A stretch of 40,010 nucleotides of DNA from contig JACQWY010000059.1 in NCBI GenBank assembly GCA_016209015.1, forward strand, positions 1 through 40,010, read 5' to 3'. Both the position numbers and the translations under genes were made by a program. Shown here piece by piece: positions 8,961 to 18,446 of this stretch. Every line of letters begins with the position of its first letter. The stretch's first letter is position 1. The DNA is from Gammaproteobacteria bacterium (GTDB lineage: Bacteria > Pseudomonadota > Gammaproteobacteria > Ga0077536). A model generated the notes under the pieces. The model was not told where the DNA came from and did not search any database. It saw nothing but the letters and a program-made list of their open reading frames with translations.

Positions 8961-10360
8961 GCGAGCGCTCGGGCGCGCTCGTCCTGTTCGGCGCGACCGG
9001 CGATCTCGCGCATCGCAAGATCTATCCCGCGCTCGTCTCCATGGTCGCGCGCGGCCACCTCGACGTGCCCGTGATCGGCGTCGGCCGCTCGGGCTTCGAT
9101 CTCGCGGCATTCCGCGACCGCGTGCGCGACAGCCTCGCGACGCGCGCAGGCCCTTACGCGGCAACGCCCGCCGCGGAGAAGCTGCTCGCGTTGCTGCGCT
9201 ACGTCGACGGCGACTACCGCGATCCTGCGACGTTCGCGCGGCTGCGCGCGACGATCGGCGAGGCGCCGCGGCCGCTCTTCTATCTCGCGATTCCGCCGAG
9301 CCTGTTCGCGCAGGTCGTGGAATCGCTCGCTGCTTCGGGTGCGGCGGCAGGCGGACGCGTCGTGCTCGAAAAGCCTTTCGGGCGCGATCTCGCCTCGGCC
9401 CGGGCCCTGAACGTGACCGTGAGCCGGCACTTCCCCGAGGACGCCGTGTTCCGCATCGATCACTTCCTCGGCAAGGAGCCCGTGCAGAACCTGCTGTACT
9501 TCCGCTTCGCGAATTCCTTCCTCGAGCCGATCTGGAACCGCAACTTCGTCGACAGCGTGCAGATCACGATGGCGGAGACGTTCGGCGTCGAGGGCCGCGG
9601 CAGGTTCTACGAGGAGGTCGGCGCGATCCGCGACGTCGTGCAGAACCATCTGCTCGAAGTCGTGGCGAGCCTCGCCATGGATCCGCCCGTCGGCTACTGG
9701 GGCGAGGCGCAGCGCGACGAGCGCATCAAGGTGCTGCGCGCGGTGAGCCCGTTCACCGGCACGAGCCTCGTGCGCGGTCAGTACAAGGGCTACCGCCGGG
9801 AGCCGGGCGTCGCGACGGACTCGGAGACCGAGACCTACGCCGCGATGCAGCTCCATCTGAACTCGTGGCGCTGGCAGGGCGTGCCGTTCTTCATCCGCAC
9901 CGGCAAATGCCTGCCGGTCACGGCGACGGAAGTGATGGCAATCCTGAAAGCGCCGCCGCAGCAGGTGTTCGACGAGCCCGTGCCGCCGCAGTCGAACTAC
10001 GTGCGCTTCCGCCTCGGCCCGGACAAGGTCGCGATCGCGATCGGCGCACGCACGAAGTCGCCGGGCGAGCGCATGGCGGGCGAGGAAGTGGAGCTCTACG
10101 TCTGCGATCTCGGCACCGAGGTGCGCGAGGCCTACGAGCGGCTGATCGGCGATGCGATGGAAGGCGACGCGACGCTCTTCGCGCGCCGCGACAGCGTCGA
10201 AGCCGCGTGGCGCATCGTCGATCCCATCATCGATCACGGCGGTGCCGCTTATCGTTACGAGCCCGGGTCCTGGGGGCCGCGCGAAGCGGATCGCATGGTC
10301 GCGCCCTACGGCGGCTGGTACAACCCGGCGGCGCACGGGAATGGGCCGGCGGGTTCTTGA
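8957..10360 (+). CDS. zwf: Glucose-6-phosphate dehydrogenase
   Basis: First enzyme of the oxidative pentose phosphate pathway: oxidises glucose 6-phosphate to 6-phosphogluconolactone with NAD(P)+. At 467 residues it is of normal length. The N-terminal dinucleotide motif is [17 protein letters not shown]. The active-site signature [15 protein letters not shown] carries the catalytic histidine and substrate lysine, and [11 protein letters not shown] precedes it. The start is a GTG overlapping the gnd stop (GTGA), which implies coupled translation. The C-terminus overlaps the start of pgl by 20 bases. The order gnd-zwf-pgl places the whole oxidative branch in one transcript. Confidence 0.96.
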   Translation: MSERSGALVLFGATGDLAHRKIYPALVSMVARGHLDVPVIGVGRSGFDLAAFRDRVRDSLATRAGPYAATPAAEKLLALLRYVDGDYRDPATFARLRATIGEAPRPLFYLAIPPSLFAQVVESLAASGAAAGGRVVLEKPFGRDLASARALNVTVSRHFPEDAVFRIDHFLGKEPVQNLLYFRFANSFLEPIWNRNFVDSVQITMAETFGVEGRGRFYEEVGAIRDVVQNHLLEVVASLAMDPPVGYWGEAQRDERIKVLRAVSPFTGTSLVRGQYKGYRREPGVATDSETETYAAMQLHLNSWRWQGVPFFIRTGKCLPVTATEVMAILKAPPQQVFDEPVPPQSNYVRFRLGPDKVAIAIGARTKSPGERMAGEEVELYVCDLGTEVREAYERLIGDAMEGDATLFARRDSVEAAWRIVDPIIDHGGAAYRYEPGSWGPREADRMVAPYGGWYNPAAHGNGPAGS

Positions 10361-11042
10361 GCTCCCGCTCGACGTCGCACCCGATGCCGCGGTCGCCGCG
10401 GCGCGCGCCGCCTCGCACATCGCCGAGCGGCTGCGCGACGGCCTCGCGTCGCGCGGCCTCGCGACGCTCGCGCTGAGCGGCGGCAGCTCGCCCCTGCCGC
10501 TGTACGCGGCGCTCGCCGAAGCGACGCTCGACTGGCGGCACGTCCACGTCTTCCAGGTCGACGAGCGCGTCGTGCCGCGCGGCGATCCGGCGCGCAATCT
10601 CGAGGCGATCGCGCGCGCCTTCGTGGCCGGCGGTCCGCTGCCCGCGGCGAACCTGCACGCGATGCCGGTGGAGTCGAGCGACGGCTGCGCGGCCTATGCC
10701 GGCGAGCTCGCGCGTCTCGCCGGAGATCCGCCGCGGCTCGACGTCATCCAGCTCGGCCTCGGCACCGACGGTCACACCGCCTCGCTGTTTCCCGGCGACG
10801 AGGCGCTCGCGGTCGGCGGGCGCGACGTCGCGTTCACCGGCACGCTGGCCGGCTACCGGCGCATGACGCTCACCTATCCCGCGCTCGAGCGCGCCCGCGC
10901 CCTCGTCTGGTTCGCGCCCGGCGCGGCGAAGGCCACGCCGATCGCCGCGCTCGTGAAGGGCGATCGCGCCATCCCGGCCGGGCGCGTCGCCCGCGCCCGG
11001 GCCCGGGCGTTCGTCGACGCCGCGGCCGCGCCGCGGTCCTGA
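10341..11042 (+). CDS. pgl: 6-phosphogluconolactonase
   Basis: Hydrolyses 6-phosphogluconolactone to 6-phosphogluconate, between the Zwf and Gnd steps. The 233-residue protein has the DevB/Pgl blocks [32 protein letters not shown] and [16 protein letters not shown], the last containing the catalytic histidine. The ATG at 10341 gives the normal family length and lies inside the 3' end of zwf. The frame is open further upstream only because of the zwf coding sequence. The stop is four bases from the convergent end of the exporter gene on the other strand, leaving no room for a conventional terminator. Confidence 0.93.
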   Translation: MGRRVLELPLDVAPDAAVAAARAASHIAERLRDGLASRGLATLALSGGSSPLPLYAALAEATLDWRHVHVFQVDERVVPRGDPARNLEAIARAFVAGGPLPAANLHAMPVESSDGCAAYAGELARLAGDPPRLDVIQLGLGTDGHTASLFPGDEALAVGGRDVAFTGTLAGYRRMTLTYPALERARALVWFAPGAAKATPIAALVKGDRAIPAGRVARARARAFVDAAAAPRS

Positions 11043-11046
11043 ACGT

Positions 11047-13821
11047 TCACACCCGCACCGCGAGCTCGGCGATGCGCCGGGCCATGATCGCGCTGAGATT
11101 GCGGTACAGCGGCGCGGCAATCCAGGGATAGAACCTGCGCAGACGATCGAGCGCCGCCTCGCCGAGACGCAGCGCGCGCACGGCGGAGACCGCGTCGAGG
11201 TTCGCGAAATGCCGGCCGTGGAACAGCGTCGCCGCGCCGATCAGCTCGCCGCGGCCGAAGCGGCGGATCGTCGCATCGCCCTCCGCACGCGGGATCGTCG
11301 CGAGGATCTCGCCTTCCAGCACGACGATGATCTCGTGCGCCGGATCGCCCTCGGCGGCGATGCGCGCGCCGGCCGGATACGCTTCGATCGCACCGTGCAG
11401 CGCGGCCGTCCGCGCCTGGCGCTCCGTCAGCCCCTCGAACAGCGGAATCGTGCGATGCGGCGCGCGGCAGCCGAGATCGATCGTCAGCGCCTCCCACAGC
11501 GTCACGAAGCGCATGTGGCTCGTCAGCGCCGGCGTGAACACGAGATCGAGCCCCCAGGCGATCAACATCGTCGCCGCCGCGAGCATGCCGAACTGCACCT
11601 GGTTCCTGAGCTCCGAGACGCCGAGCGCGAGGAAGCCGACGGTGAGCCCCACGGTCGCGAACGCGACGGGCCGGATGGTGGAGGCCATCGCGCGCTCCGC
11701 CCCGCGCTGCTCGTCGGCGGCGCGCCGCGCCTCGAGATTGAAGCGCGACAGGAAGTGCACGGTGTCGTCCATGACGATGCCGAGCACGATCGGCGCGACG
11801 AGGCTCGTCGTGAAATCGAGCGGGATGCCGGTCAGGCCCAGGATGCCGAAGAACATGACGATCGGCAGCACGTTCGGCAGGAGCGCGAGCGCGCCGGCCC
11901 GCAGCGACCCGAACAGCAGTGCGAGCACGACATAGATCGTCAGCGCCGTCGTCGCGAAGCTCGCGATCTGGCCGGCGGAGATCGCGTCGATCGAGCGCGC
12001 GAGCATCACCGCGCTGCCCGTGACGTGGCCGCGCAGGTGGCCGGGCAGCGTCGCGAGATGGGCCTCGATGCGCTCGACGAGCGCGGCGAGCTCGCGCGTC
12101 GCGACCGCCGTCGAACGCACGCGCAGCACCGTCGTGCGGAAGCGCGGATCGGCGAAGCGATCGACGTCGTTGCCGGCGCCGAGCAGCAGCAGTTGATCGA
12201 CGAGCTGTTTCGATTTCGGCACGAGCCGGGCGGCGGGCGCGTCGGGCACGAGCGCGTGGTGCAGCACGCCGAGGTAGTCGGCGAGCGTGACGACACCGCC
12301 GACGCCGGGCTGCGCGCGCAGCCAGTCCGCGAGTCCCGCGACGAGCTCGAGCTGCGCCGGATCGCGGAAGTTCGCGGGCACGTCCGTCTCGAGCACGATC
12401 TCGACCGGCACCGCGCCCTGGAAGGTCGCCGAGAGGCGCTCGAAATCCCCCGGGATCGGGCTCGAGGCCGGCAGCACGCGCAGATAGTCCGTGCCGACGT
12501 CGATGCGCGTCGCGGCGAGCGCGGCGGCCAGCGTGAGCACCGCGACGGCGGCGAGGATCGCCCGGCGGTGACCGAGGTCGAAGCGCGCGAGCTTCGGCGC
12601 GAGCGCGACGAGCGAGAGCCGCGGCGGCCCGGACAGGCGGCGCACCGGCAGGAGCTGCAGGCCGGCCGGCACGAGCACCATCGCGCTCGCCCACGAGGCG
12701 ACGACGCCGAGCGCCGAGAAATAACCGAACGCGCGGATCGCCGGCACCGCGGAGAGGCCGAGCGAGGCGAAGCCGATCGCTTCGAGCAGCGCGTTCAGCG
12801 TCACCGGGCCGAGCGCCTCGAGCAGCGCGGCTTCCGCCGCGGCCGCCTTGTCGAGGCCGCGGGCGATCGCCTCGTCGAAGCTCGTGACGAGATGGATGGC
12901 ATACGCGAAACCGACGATGAAGATGACGGGCGGCACGATCACCGTGACGAAATTGAACGAGTAGCCGAGCGCGAGGAAGAGCGTCACCGCGACGAGCACC
13001 GCGCCGCCGGTCGCGACGAGCGGCAGCACGAGCGCGCGCAGCGTGCGCATGCCGAGGAAGGCGACGAGCAGCGTGACGGCGACCGCGACCGGCATCACGA
13101 CCATGAGATCGCGCGACAGCAGGCTCGCGATCGCGACGCGCGCATAAGCCGGGCCCGTGACGTAATGCGCGATGTCGCCGGCGTGTTCGGCGGTGAGCCG
13201 TTCGACCGCCGTGACGAGCGCCTGCTGCGCGGCAGGCAGGAGCCCGGGCTCGGTCGCGATGGCGACGAGCGTGCTCGATTTGTCCGCGGCGACGAGCGTG
13301 CCGCGGTAGAGCGGATTCGCGAGCGCCGCGTCGGCGAGCGCGGCGGCGGCCGCGTCGCTCTTCGGCACGCGCCGCAGGAAGGGATCGACGTCGATCACGC
13401 CGTCGGCCGTGCGCACGTTCGGCGCACTCGCGAGGCTGTCGACGCGCGTCACGCCCGGCAGGTGCTCGAGCCCGGCCGTGTAGCGCTTGAGCCGCGCGAG
13501 GCCGTCGGCGGTGAAGAGCCGCGGCGAGGACCACACCACGAGCAGCACGTCATCGTCGCCGAAGCGCTGCTTCACGCGTTCGTAGACTTCGCGATCCGCG
13601 CCGTCGCGCGGCAGCAGCGCCGCGATCGAGGCGTCGATTGCGAGCACGCGCGGGCCGGCGTGGCGGGCGAGCGCGAGGACGCTGCCCGCGAACAGCAGGG
13701 CGGAGAGCAGCAGGCACCAGCCGGGATGTGCGGCGACGAACAGGAACACGCGCGTGACGCGCGCGAAGCCCGGCTCCGCGTCCGCGAGCTCCTCGCAGAT
13801 GCGATGGCCGGGCACGCTCAT
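11047..13821 (-). CDS. MMPL/RND-family exporter with C-terminal cyclic-nucleotide-binding-like domain
   Basis: Large inner-membrane transporter of 924 residues, with the two-fold RND layout: one helix near residues 33-53, a periplasmic loop, a helix cluster (about 220-400), a second periplasmic loop and a second cluster (about 590-770). The second cluster holds LGIVMDDTVHFLSRFNLEAR, typical of MMPL/SSD exporters. The family exports lipids, hopanoids or other hydrophobic cargo by proton exchange; the substrate is unknown. Residues about 800-924 form a cNMP-binding-like beta-roll: YPAGARIAAEGDPAHEIIVV, then GEILATI, RFGRGELIGAATLF and a closing helix. No helix-turn-helix follows. The usual PRxA phosphate-binding cassette is not obvious, so ligand binding is uncertain. 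The start ATG overlaps the stop of the LolA-like gene (ATGA), so the two are coupled. Confidence 0.9.
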   Translation of the reverse strand: MSVPGHRICEELADAEPGFARVTRVFLFVAAHPGWCLLLSALLFAGSVLALARHAGPRVLAIDASIAALLPRDGADREVYERVKQRFGDDDVLLVVWSSPRLFTADGLARLKRYTAGLEHLPGVTRVDSLASAPNVRTADGVIDVDPFLRRVPKSDAAAAALADAALANPLYRGTLVAADKSSTLVAIATEPGLLPAAQQALVTAVERLTAEHAGDIAHYVTGPAYARVAIASLLSRDLMVVMPVAVAVTLLVAFLGMRTLRALVLPLVATGGAVLVAVTLFLALGYSFNFVTVIVPPVIFIVGFAYAIHLVTSFDEAIARGLDKAAAAEAALLEALGPVTLNALLEAIGFASLGLSAVPAIRAFGYFSALGVVASWASAMVLVPAGLQLLPVRRLSGPPRLSLVALAPKLARFDLGHRRAILAAVAVLTLAAALAATRIDVGTDYLRVLPASSPIPGDFERLSATFQGAVPVEIVLETDVPANFRDPAQLELVAGLADWLRAQPGVGGVVTLADYLGVLHHALVPDAPAARLVPKSKQLVDQLLLLGAGNDVDRFADPRFRTTVLRVRSTAVATRELAALVERIEAHLATLPGHLRGHVTGSAVMLARSIDAISAGQIASFATTALTIYVVLALLFGSLRAGALALLPNVLPIVMFFGILGLTGIPLDFTTSLVAPIVLGIVMDDTVHFLSRFNLEARRAADEQRGAERAMASTIRPVAFATVGLTVGFLALGVSELRNQVQFGMLAAATMLIAWGLDLVFTPALTSHMRFVTLWEALTIDLGCRAPHRTIPLFEGLTERQARTAALHGAIEAYPAGARIAAEGDPAHEIIVVLEGEILATIPRAEGDATIRRFGRGELIGAATLFHGRHFANLDAVSAVRALRLGEAALDRLRRFYPWIAAPLYRNLSAIMARRIAELAVRV

Positions 13822-14606
13822 CGCGCGAGCGAAGCCGGCGAGAACTCGCTGTCCGCAATCTCGGGATCGATCCGCACCTCGTCGAGCTCGAGCTCGGTGT
13901 GCGTGCCGTGCCGCTTGTCCTCCATCACCACGCGATACGGCAGTTTGCGGCCGGCGAGCGTGCGGATGCTCGCGAGGTCGACGTGCAATTCCTTCTGGAT
14001 GCCGCCGGCACGCGCCTCGAACTCCGTGCGCAGCGGCAGGCAGTCGGCCTGATCGATGTAGTTCACGATCCGCGAATACGCCGAGCCCTCGAGCTGCGGC
14101 ACGATCTCGACGACGTAGACCTTGCGCCCCTCGAGCATGCCGTCGGCGCGGCGTTTGATGTCGCTCGCCGCGACGAGGCCGTGGATTTCCGTGAAGTCCT
14201 CGTAGCTGAAGTCCGTGCCGAGCATGGAGCCGGCGAAGGTCTGACCGGAAACGCGCCGCGTCTGCTTCAGCTCGGGCATGTAGAGGAAGAGGTCGGGATC
14301 CTCGTCCGCGCGTTCGATCGCGAGCAGCGCGATGCCGTCGCGCATCGGCGGCGCGGTCAGGCGCACGACGAGGCGCGAGCGGCCGTCCGTGCCGCGCTTC
14401 CACAGCATCGAAGCGCGCGATTCCTCGATCGAGCCCGTCTGATCGAAGACGTGGATGGACAGCCGCTGCTCGAGGCCGTGCGCGGGCAGCATGCGATCGA
14501 GGCAGGCCTGCAGCGCGGGATCGTCGAGCTTGGGCGCTGCTGCAGCGGACACGCCTGCGGCGGTCAGCGAAGCGGCGAGCAGAACGCCGTGGATGAATCG
14601 TGTCAC
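13818..14606 (-). CDS. LolA-like outer-membrane lipoprotein-sorting family protein
   Basis: Periplasmic protein of 262 residues with a signal peptide (FIHGVLLAASLTAAGVSAAAA). Its mature domain resembles the LolA-like family commonly encoded beside MMPL/RND exporters: MLWKRGTDGRSRLVVRLTAP, LYMPELKQTRRVSGQTFAGS, MLGTDFSYEDF and a closing TELELDEVRIDPEIADSEFS. The fold is a half-barrel that carries acyl chains. The likely role is to take the hydrophobic cargo of the partner exporter across the periplasm; this is inference from family pairing. I chose the GTG at 14606, with GGAGGAGG upstream and the signal peptide directly after it. The ATG at 14678 would add an unlikely pre-sequence. It ends with a 4-base overlap with the exporter gene. 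Confidence 0.85.
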   Translation of the reverse strand: MTRFIHGVLLAASLTAAGVSAAAAPKLDDPALQACLDRMLPAHGLEQRLSIHVFDQTGSIEESRASMLWKRGTDGRSRLVVRLTAPPMRDGIALLAIERADEDPDLFLYMPELKQTRRVSGQTFAGSMLGTDFSYEDFTEIHGLVAASDIKRRADGMLEGRKVYVVEIVPQLEGSAYSRIVNYIDQADCLPLRTEFEARAGGIQKELHVDLASIRTLAGRKLPYRVVMEDKRHGTHTELELDEVRIDPEIADSEFSPASLAR

Positions 14607-14902
14607 GCCCGCCTCCTCCGATCGCGGCGCAGCGACGCGCCCCGCAACGGGCGACACGCACTCGCACCGTGCTGTCATGTGCGGGTCTTTATAGCCGGGC
14701 CACCGGCCGTACTCAAGCGCCGGCCGTGCTCAGCCGGTCGCAGCGTCGAGACCGGCGCGGCAGGCGGATACCGGCTCCCCGCGGTCGATCATGACGGTGA
14801 CTGCGCTCGCGGGGATCGCGACGAGCAGCGCGACGTCGAACGTCCGCCCGGCGCGAGTGTCGGATTCGAAGATCACCCGGAACAGCCAAGGGAGAACCGA
14901 CC

Positions 14903-15331
14903 ATGAACCCTCGCCGCGGATTTCGCACGCTCGCCGTGCTCGGGATCGGGATGGGAATCGGCGTCGCGGGCGCACGCGTCGCGCTCGGCCACCCGGACGC
15001 GGGCGCCGCGATCGAACCCGTGCTCGCCGAGAAGCTCGCGAACGTGCCGGGCAGCTCGCTCTCGGCGCTCGTCGTCACGTATGCGCCGGGCGGCAAGTCG
15101 CCCGTCCACCATCACGCCGGCAGCGTCTTCGCCTACGTGCTCTCGGGCGCGATCCGATCGCAGAGCGCCGCGACCGGCCCGGCGCGCGTGTACGAGACGG
15201 GCGAAGCGTTCTTCGAGCCCGTGGGCAGCGCGCATCTCGTCAGCGAGAACGCGAGCGACCGCGAGCCGGCGAAGCTGCTCGCCGTGTTCGTCGCGGAGGA
15301 CGGCGCCACGCTGACGACGTTCGAGAAGTGA
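14903..15331 (+). CDS. Exported cupin-domain protein
   Basis: A single-domain cupin of 142 residues with an N-terminal signal peptide or anchor (about 1-30, LAVLGIGMGIGVAGARVALG). Cupin motif 1 is PGGKSPVHHHAGSVFAYVLSG, with three histidines and a downstream residue able to hold a metal. Motif 2 is GEAFFEPVGSAHLVSEN, with the fourth ligand histidine. The metal site is therefore intact. Export to the periplasm is predicted. The substrate is unknown. GGGAGAA precedes the ATG. It is convergent with the amidohydrolase gene and divergent from the LolA-like gene, so it is probably a single transcription unit. Confidence 0.85.
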   Translation: MNPRRGFRTLAVLGIGMGIGVAGARVALGHPDAGAAIEPVLAEKLANVPGSSLSALVVTYAPGGKSPVHHHAGSVFAYVLSGAIRSQSAATGPARVYETGEAFFEPVGSAHLVSENASDREPAKLLAVFVAEDGATLTTFEK

Positions 15332-15416
15332 GCTGATTTTTCGCAGGGCGCGGGCGGCTCGCAGCGGCGCTTGGCCGAACCCGATGGCGCCGGCGCCCTT
15401 CGAGACAACGGGAGCC

Positions 15417-16811
15417 TCACCGCCGCTGCGCATCCTCCACGCGCGGATACTTCGTCACCATCGGGTTGAGCGGGAGCTTCCCGAAGTCGACGGGCACGCC
15501 GTCCTTCACGACCGCCGAGAGCTTGCGCACGTTCGTCACGTCGGCGAGCGGGTCCGCGCGCACGACGACGAGGTCGGCGACCTTGCCCGGCACGAGCGTG
15601 CCGTAGTCCGCGTCCTGGTGATACGCCTTCGCGACGTTCGCGGTGCAGGCGAGGATCGCGTTCATCGGCGTCATGCCCTTCTCGACCATGGCCTTCATCC
15701 ACACCACGTGATCGTCGCCGAGCGTCCACGGCCGATCGACGAGCTCGGCTTCCGGCAGCTCGTGCAGGATGTCGGGATCGGTGCAGCCGGCGTCCGTGCC
15801 GAGGATGATCTTCACGCCGGAGGCGATCATGCGCACGGTGTTCTGCTCGTGCGCGCCGCCCGCGTAGCCGGACCAGGGATGATTCGTGTCGTCGAGATGG
15901 CACTGGTAGTCGTGCGTCGTCGGCTGGATCTCGCACCAGCCGGGACCGGCGGCGATGCGCTTCATGAGCTCCTCGGGGATCGGATGCTGGCTCGTGATCG
16001 TCGCGTGGATCATGACGTCGGCCGCATGCTCGACGGCGAGATTGAGACTCTCGACGGAGAGCGTGTGCGTGAGGAGCGGCACGCCGGCGCGGCGCGTCTC
16101 TTCGACGATCACCCGCAGCACGCGCTCGGAGAACGTGAGATACGGCGACTTCCAGCCGAGCAGCCCGAGCAGGTGATCGCTCACCGCGACCTTCAGCATG
16201 TCGACACCCCGGGCGAGATAGTCGCGGATGATCGGCCGCACTTCCTCCGGCGGCAGCGTGCTCAGCCAGCGGCCGACGCCCGCGTCGAACAGCGCGTCCA
16301 TGCGATCCGCGAACGTGCTGCTGATCACCGCGCGCGACTGCATGGAGAAATCCGCGCTGAACGGCCCGCCCATGCCGATGATGTTGCCGGCGGCGAAGAT
16401 GCGCGCGCCCTGCGCTCTACCGGCATTGATGCGATCGCGGGCGTTCAGTACGGGCACGAGCGCGTTCCAGGTGTCGAAGACCGTCGTGCAGCCGCCGCGC
16501 AAGGCGATCTGCGCGGCCTCCTCGATCACTTCGTGCAGCCGGCCCTCGAAGCGCGCGAGATATTCCGCGCCGCCCTTGCCCATCATCATGATGCCGTCGA
16601 GGAGGTGCACGTTGCCGCTCATGAAGCCGGGCAGCAGATACTGGCCCTGCGCGTCGATCACCGTTGCGCCCGCCGGCACCGGCACTTCCGCGCGGCGGCC
16701 GGCGGCCGTGATGCGCCCGCGCTCCGCGAGGACGACCGCGTCCGCGAGCGGCGTGCCACCCTGGCCGTCGATCAGCGTTCCACCCACCACCGCCAGTGTC
16801 GTCGTAGTCAT
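15417..16811 (-). CDS. Amidohydrolase-family protein, altered HxH motif
   Basis: Metal-dependent hydrolase of 464 residues from the imidazolonepropionase/prolidase-like branch of the amidohydrolase superfamily. It opens with the small beta-domain (VVGGTLIDGQGGTPLADAVV), then the barrel. Likely metal or catalytic residues are the lysine in VDMLKVAVSDH, histidines in LLTHTLSVESLNLAVEHAAD and MIHATITS, and the aspartate in IILGTDAGCTDPD. The family's first strand normally reads D-x-H-x-H; here PGFMSGNVHLL has Asn67 in place of the first histidine, leaving only His69. The start has AGAGGAGC upstream. It lies 173 bases downstream of the aminotransferase gene, behind a hairpin. The substrate is unknown. 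Confidence 0.85.
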   Translation of the reverse strand: MTTTTLAVVGGTLIDGQGGTPLADAVVLAERGRITAAGRRAEVPVPAGATVIDAQGQYLLPGFMSGNVHLLDGIMMMGKGGAEYLARFEGRLHEVIEEAAQIALRGGCTTVFDTWNALVPVLNARDRINAGRAQGARIFAAGNIIGMGGPFSADFSMQSRAVISSTFADRMDALFDAGVGRWLSTLPPEEVRPIIRDYLARGVDMLKVAVSDHLLGLLGWKSPYLTFSERVLRVIVEETRRAGVPLLTHTLSVESLNLAVEHAADVMIHATITSQHPIPEELMKRIAAGPGWCEIQPTTHDYQCHLDDTNHPWSGYAGGAHEQNTVRMIASGVKIILGTDAGCTDPDILHELPEAELVDRPWTLGDDHVVWMKAMVEKGMTPMNAILACTANVAKAYHQDADYGTLVPGKVADLVVVRADPLADVTNVRKLSAVVKDGVPVDFGKLPLNPMVTKYPRVEDAQRR

Positions 16812-16944
16812 CGCCTGCTCCTCTGCGTTCGCGTATCGGGATCGGGAAGACGGCGGCCGGACGGCCGTCGCCGCGTCTCGAGGAGCACGGAGTATGCCAG
16901 GGGCCGCTGTCGGAAAAACGGGGCGGAACGCGCCTCCGGCGTTT

Positions 16945-16982
16945 CGAAAACGCGCGTCCTGCTGCAATCCTGCAGCAGACGC
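16945..16982 (-). terminator. Probable terminator after the aminotransferase gene
   Basis: On the minus strand, GCGTCTGCTGCA pairs with TGCAGCAGGACGC across a 4-base loop (one bulged C), and the run GCGTTTTCG follows. It begins within three bases of the aminotransferase stop codon. The T-run is short, so it may be only partly efficient and could act as an attenuator before the amidohydrolase gene. Confidence 0.6.
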
Positions 16983-16984
16983 GT

Positions 16985-18343
16985 TCAGCCGCCGACGGCG
17001 TCGAGCGCCGCGGCGAGCCGGGCGCCGATGTCGTCGATCTCCCCGGGCGAGACGATGAGCGGCGGCGCGATCACGAGACCACGGCCGGCGGCGCGGCCGA
17101 CGACGCCGCGGTCGAACAGCGCCGCGTTCACCGCGCGGCACGTCTCCTCGGCAGCGGCTGCGGTGTCGCGCGGCCGGTCGTCCGCATCGCGGCGCAGGAA
17201 GTCGAGGCAGCCGGCGAGCCCGAGCGTGCGGACGTCGCCGACGAGCGGATGGCCGCGCAGCCGCTCGAGGACCGCCGCGAGCCGTTCGCCCATCCGCGCC
17301 CCGTGCGCGACGAGGCCGTCGCGCTCGATGATTTCGAGCACCTTGAGCGCCGCCGCCGCGCCGACCGGATGCGCGGCATACGTCGAGGCGTGCGCGAACG
17401 TGCCGACAGCGGTCGAGCCGCTCTCGAGATCCGCATAGAGCTCCGGGCCGATCGCGATCGCCGAGAGCGGGAAGTAGCCGCCGGTGAGCGCCTTGCCCAG
17501 CGTGAGGTGGGCGGGCGCGAGACCGAGCGCCTGCGTGCCGAACCAGTCGCCGAGCCGGCCGATGCCGGTCACGACCTCGTCCGCGACGAGTGCGATGCCG
17601 TGCGCATCGAGCACCGCGGTGAGCGCGGGGAAGTATTCCGCGGGCGGCAGCATGAAGCCCGCCGAGAAGCTCACGGGCTCGGCGACGAAGGCCGCGATCG
17701 TGTCCGGCGGTTCCTGGGCGATCCGGCTCTCGAGCTCGCGGGCGAGGCGCGCGGCGTAGTCGCGCGGCGCTTCGCCGGGCAGGCGCGCGCCGTGGTAATC
17801 GGGCTGCGCGACGTGACGGAAGCCCGGCAGCGGCAGCGCGAACTCCGCGTGGTGGCCGCCGGTCAGGCTCGCCGCGGCGAGCGTCGCGCCGTGATAACTG
17901 CCGTGGCGGCTGAAGATCGTCGTGCGTTCGGGCCTCCCGCGCGCGACGGCCTGGGCGCGCAGCAGCTTCGTCAGGAAATCGAGCGCCTCCGAGCCCGTCG
18001 TCCCGAACAGCAGATGGGCATCCGCGATCGGCACGAGCTCGCGCAGGCGATCCGCGAGCTCGAGCGACGTGCGTCCGGTGCGGTTCATGGCCGAGACGAA
18101 GAACGGAAGCTGGCGGTACTGCGCGGTGATCGCCTCGATCAGCTCTTCATGCTGGTAACCGAGTGCCGCGACATAGAACGTCGCAGTCGCTTCGAGATAT
18201 TCGCGGCCGTCCGTATCGTAGACGTAGACGCCCTTGCCGTAGTCCATGAAGCGCGTCGCGCCGACGGTGTTCGCGGTGACGGGCTGGAAGCCCAGGATCA
18301 GCGGCAGTCGCTCGTCCTGCTCGGGGGTGAACTCGCTCGGCAT
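16985..18343 (-). CDS. Class III PLP-dependent aminotransferase
   Basis: PLP enzyme of 452 residues in the 'aspartate aminotransferase family' group of class III (omega-amino acid:pyruvate type). Cofactor residues: the GTTGSEALDFLTKLLR phosphate-binding loop, the aspartate in VADEVVTGIGRLGDWFG, and the Schiff-base lysine in LTLGKALTGGYFPLSA. The block TFAHASTYAAHPVGAAAALK is also typical. These enzymes usually move an amino group between an omega-amine or beta-amino acid and pyruvate or 2-oxoglutarate; the substrate is not predictable here. It shares strand with the downstream amidohydrolase and the upstream pirin gene (103-base gap). GAGGAT lies upstream of the ATG. Confidence 0.92.
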   Translation of the reverse strand: MPSEFTPEQDERLPLILGFQPVTANTVGATRFMDYGKGVYVYDTDGREYLEATATFYVAALGYQHEELIEAITAQYRQLPFFVSAMNRTGRTSLELADRLRELVPIADAHLLFGTTGSEALDFLTKLLRAQAVARGRPERTTIFSRHGSYHGATLAAASLTGGHHAEFALPLPGFRHVAQPDYHGARLPGEAPRDYAARLARELESRIAQEPPDTIAAFVAEPVSFSAGFMLPPAEYFPALTAVLDAHGIALVADEVVTGIGRLGDWFGTQALGLAPAHLTLGKALTGGYFPLSAIAIGPELYADLESGSTAVGTFAHASTYAAHPVGAAAALKVLEIIERDGLVAHGARMGERLAAVLERLRGHPLVGDVRTLGLAGCLDFLRRDADDRPRDTAAAAEETCRAVNAALFDRGVVGRAAGRGLVIAPPLIVSPGEIDDIGARLAAALDAVGG

Positions 18344-18446
18344 GGGTGCGATCCTCGTGTGGGTCGTTCAATTGTGCGGCGGGTCCGGGACGCTGCCAAG
18401 GCACCGGGTCGACGGCGCCATCCCCCAGCGCACTCGACACGCCGGG

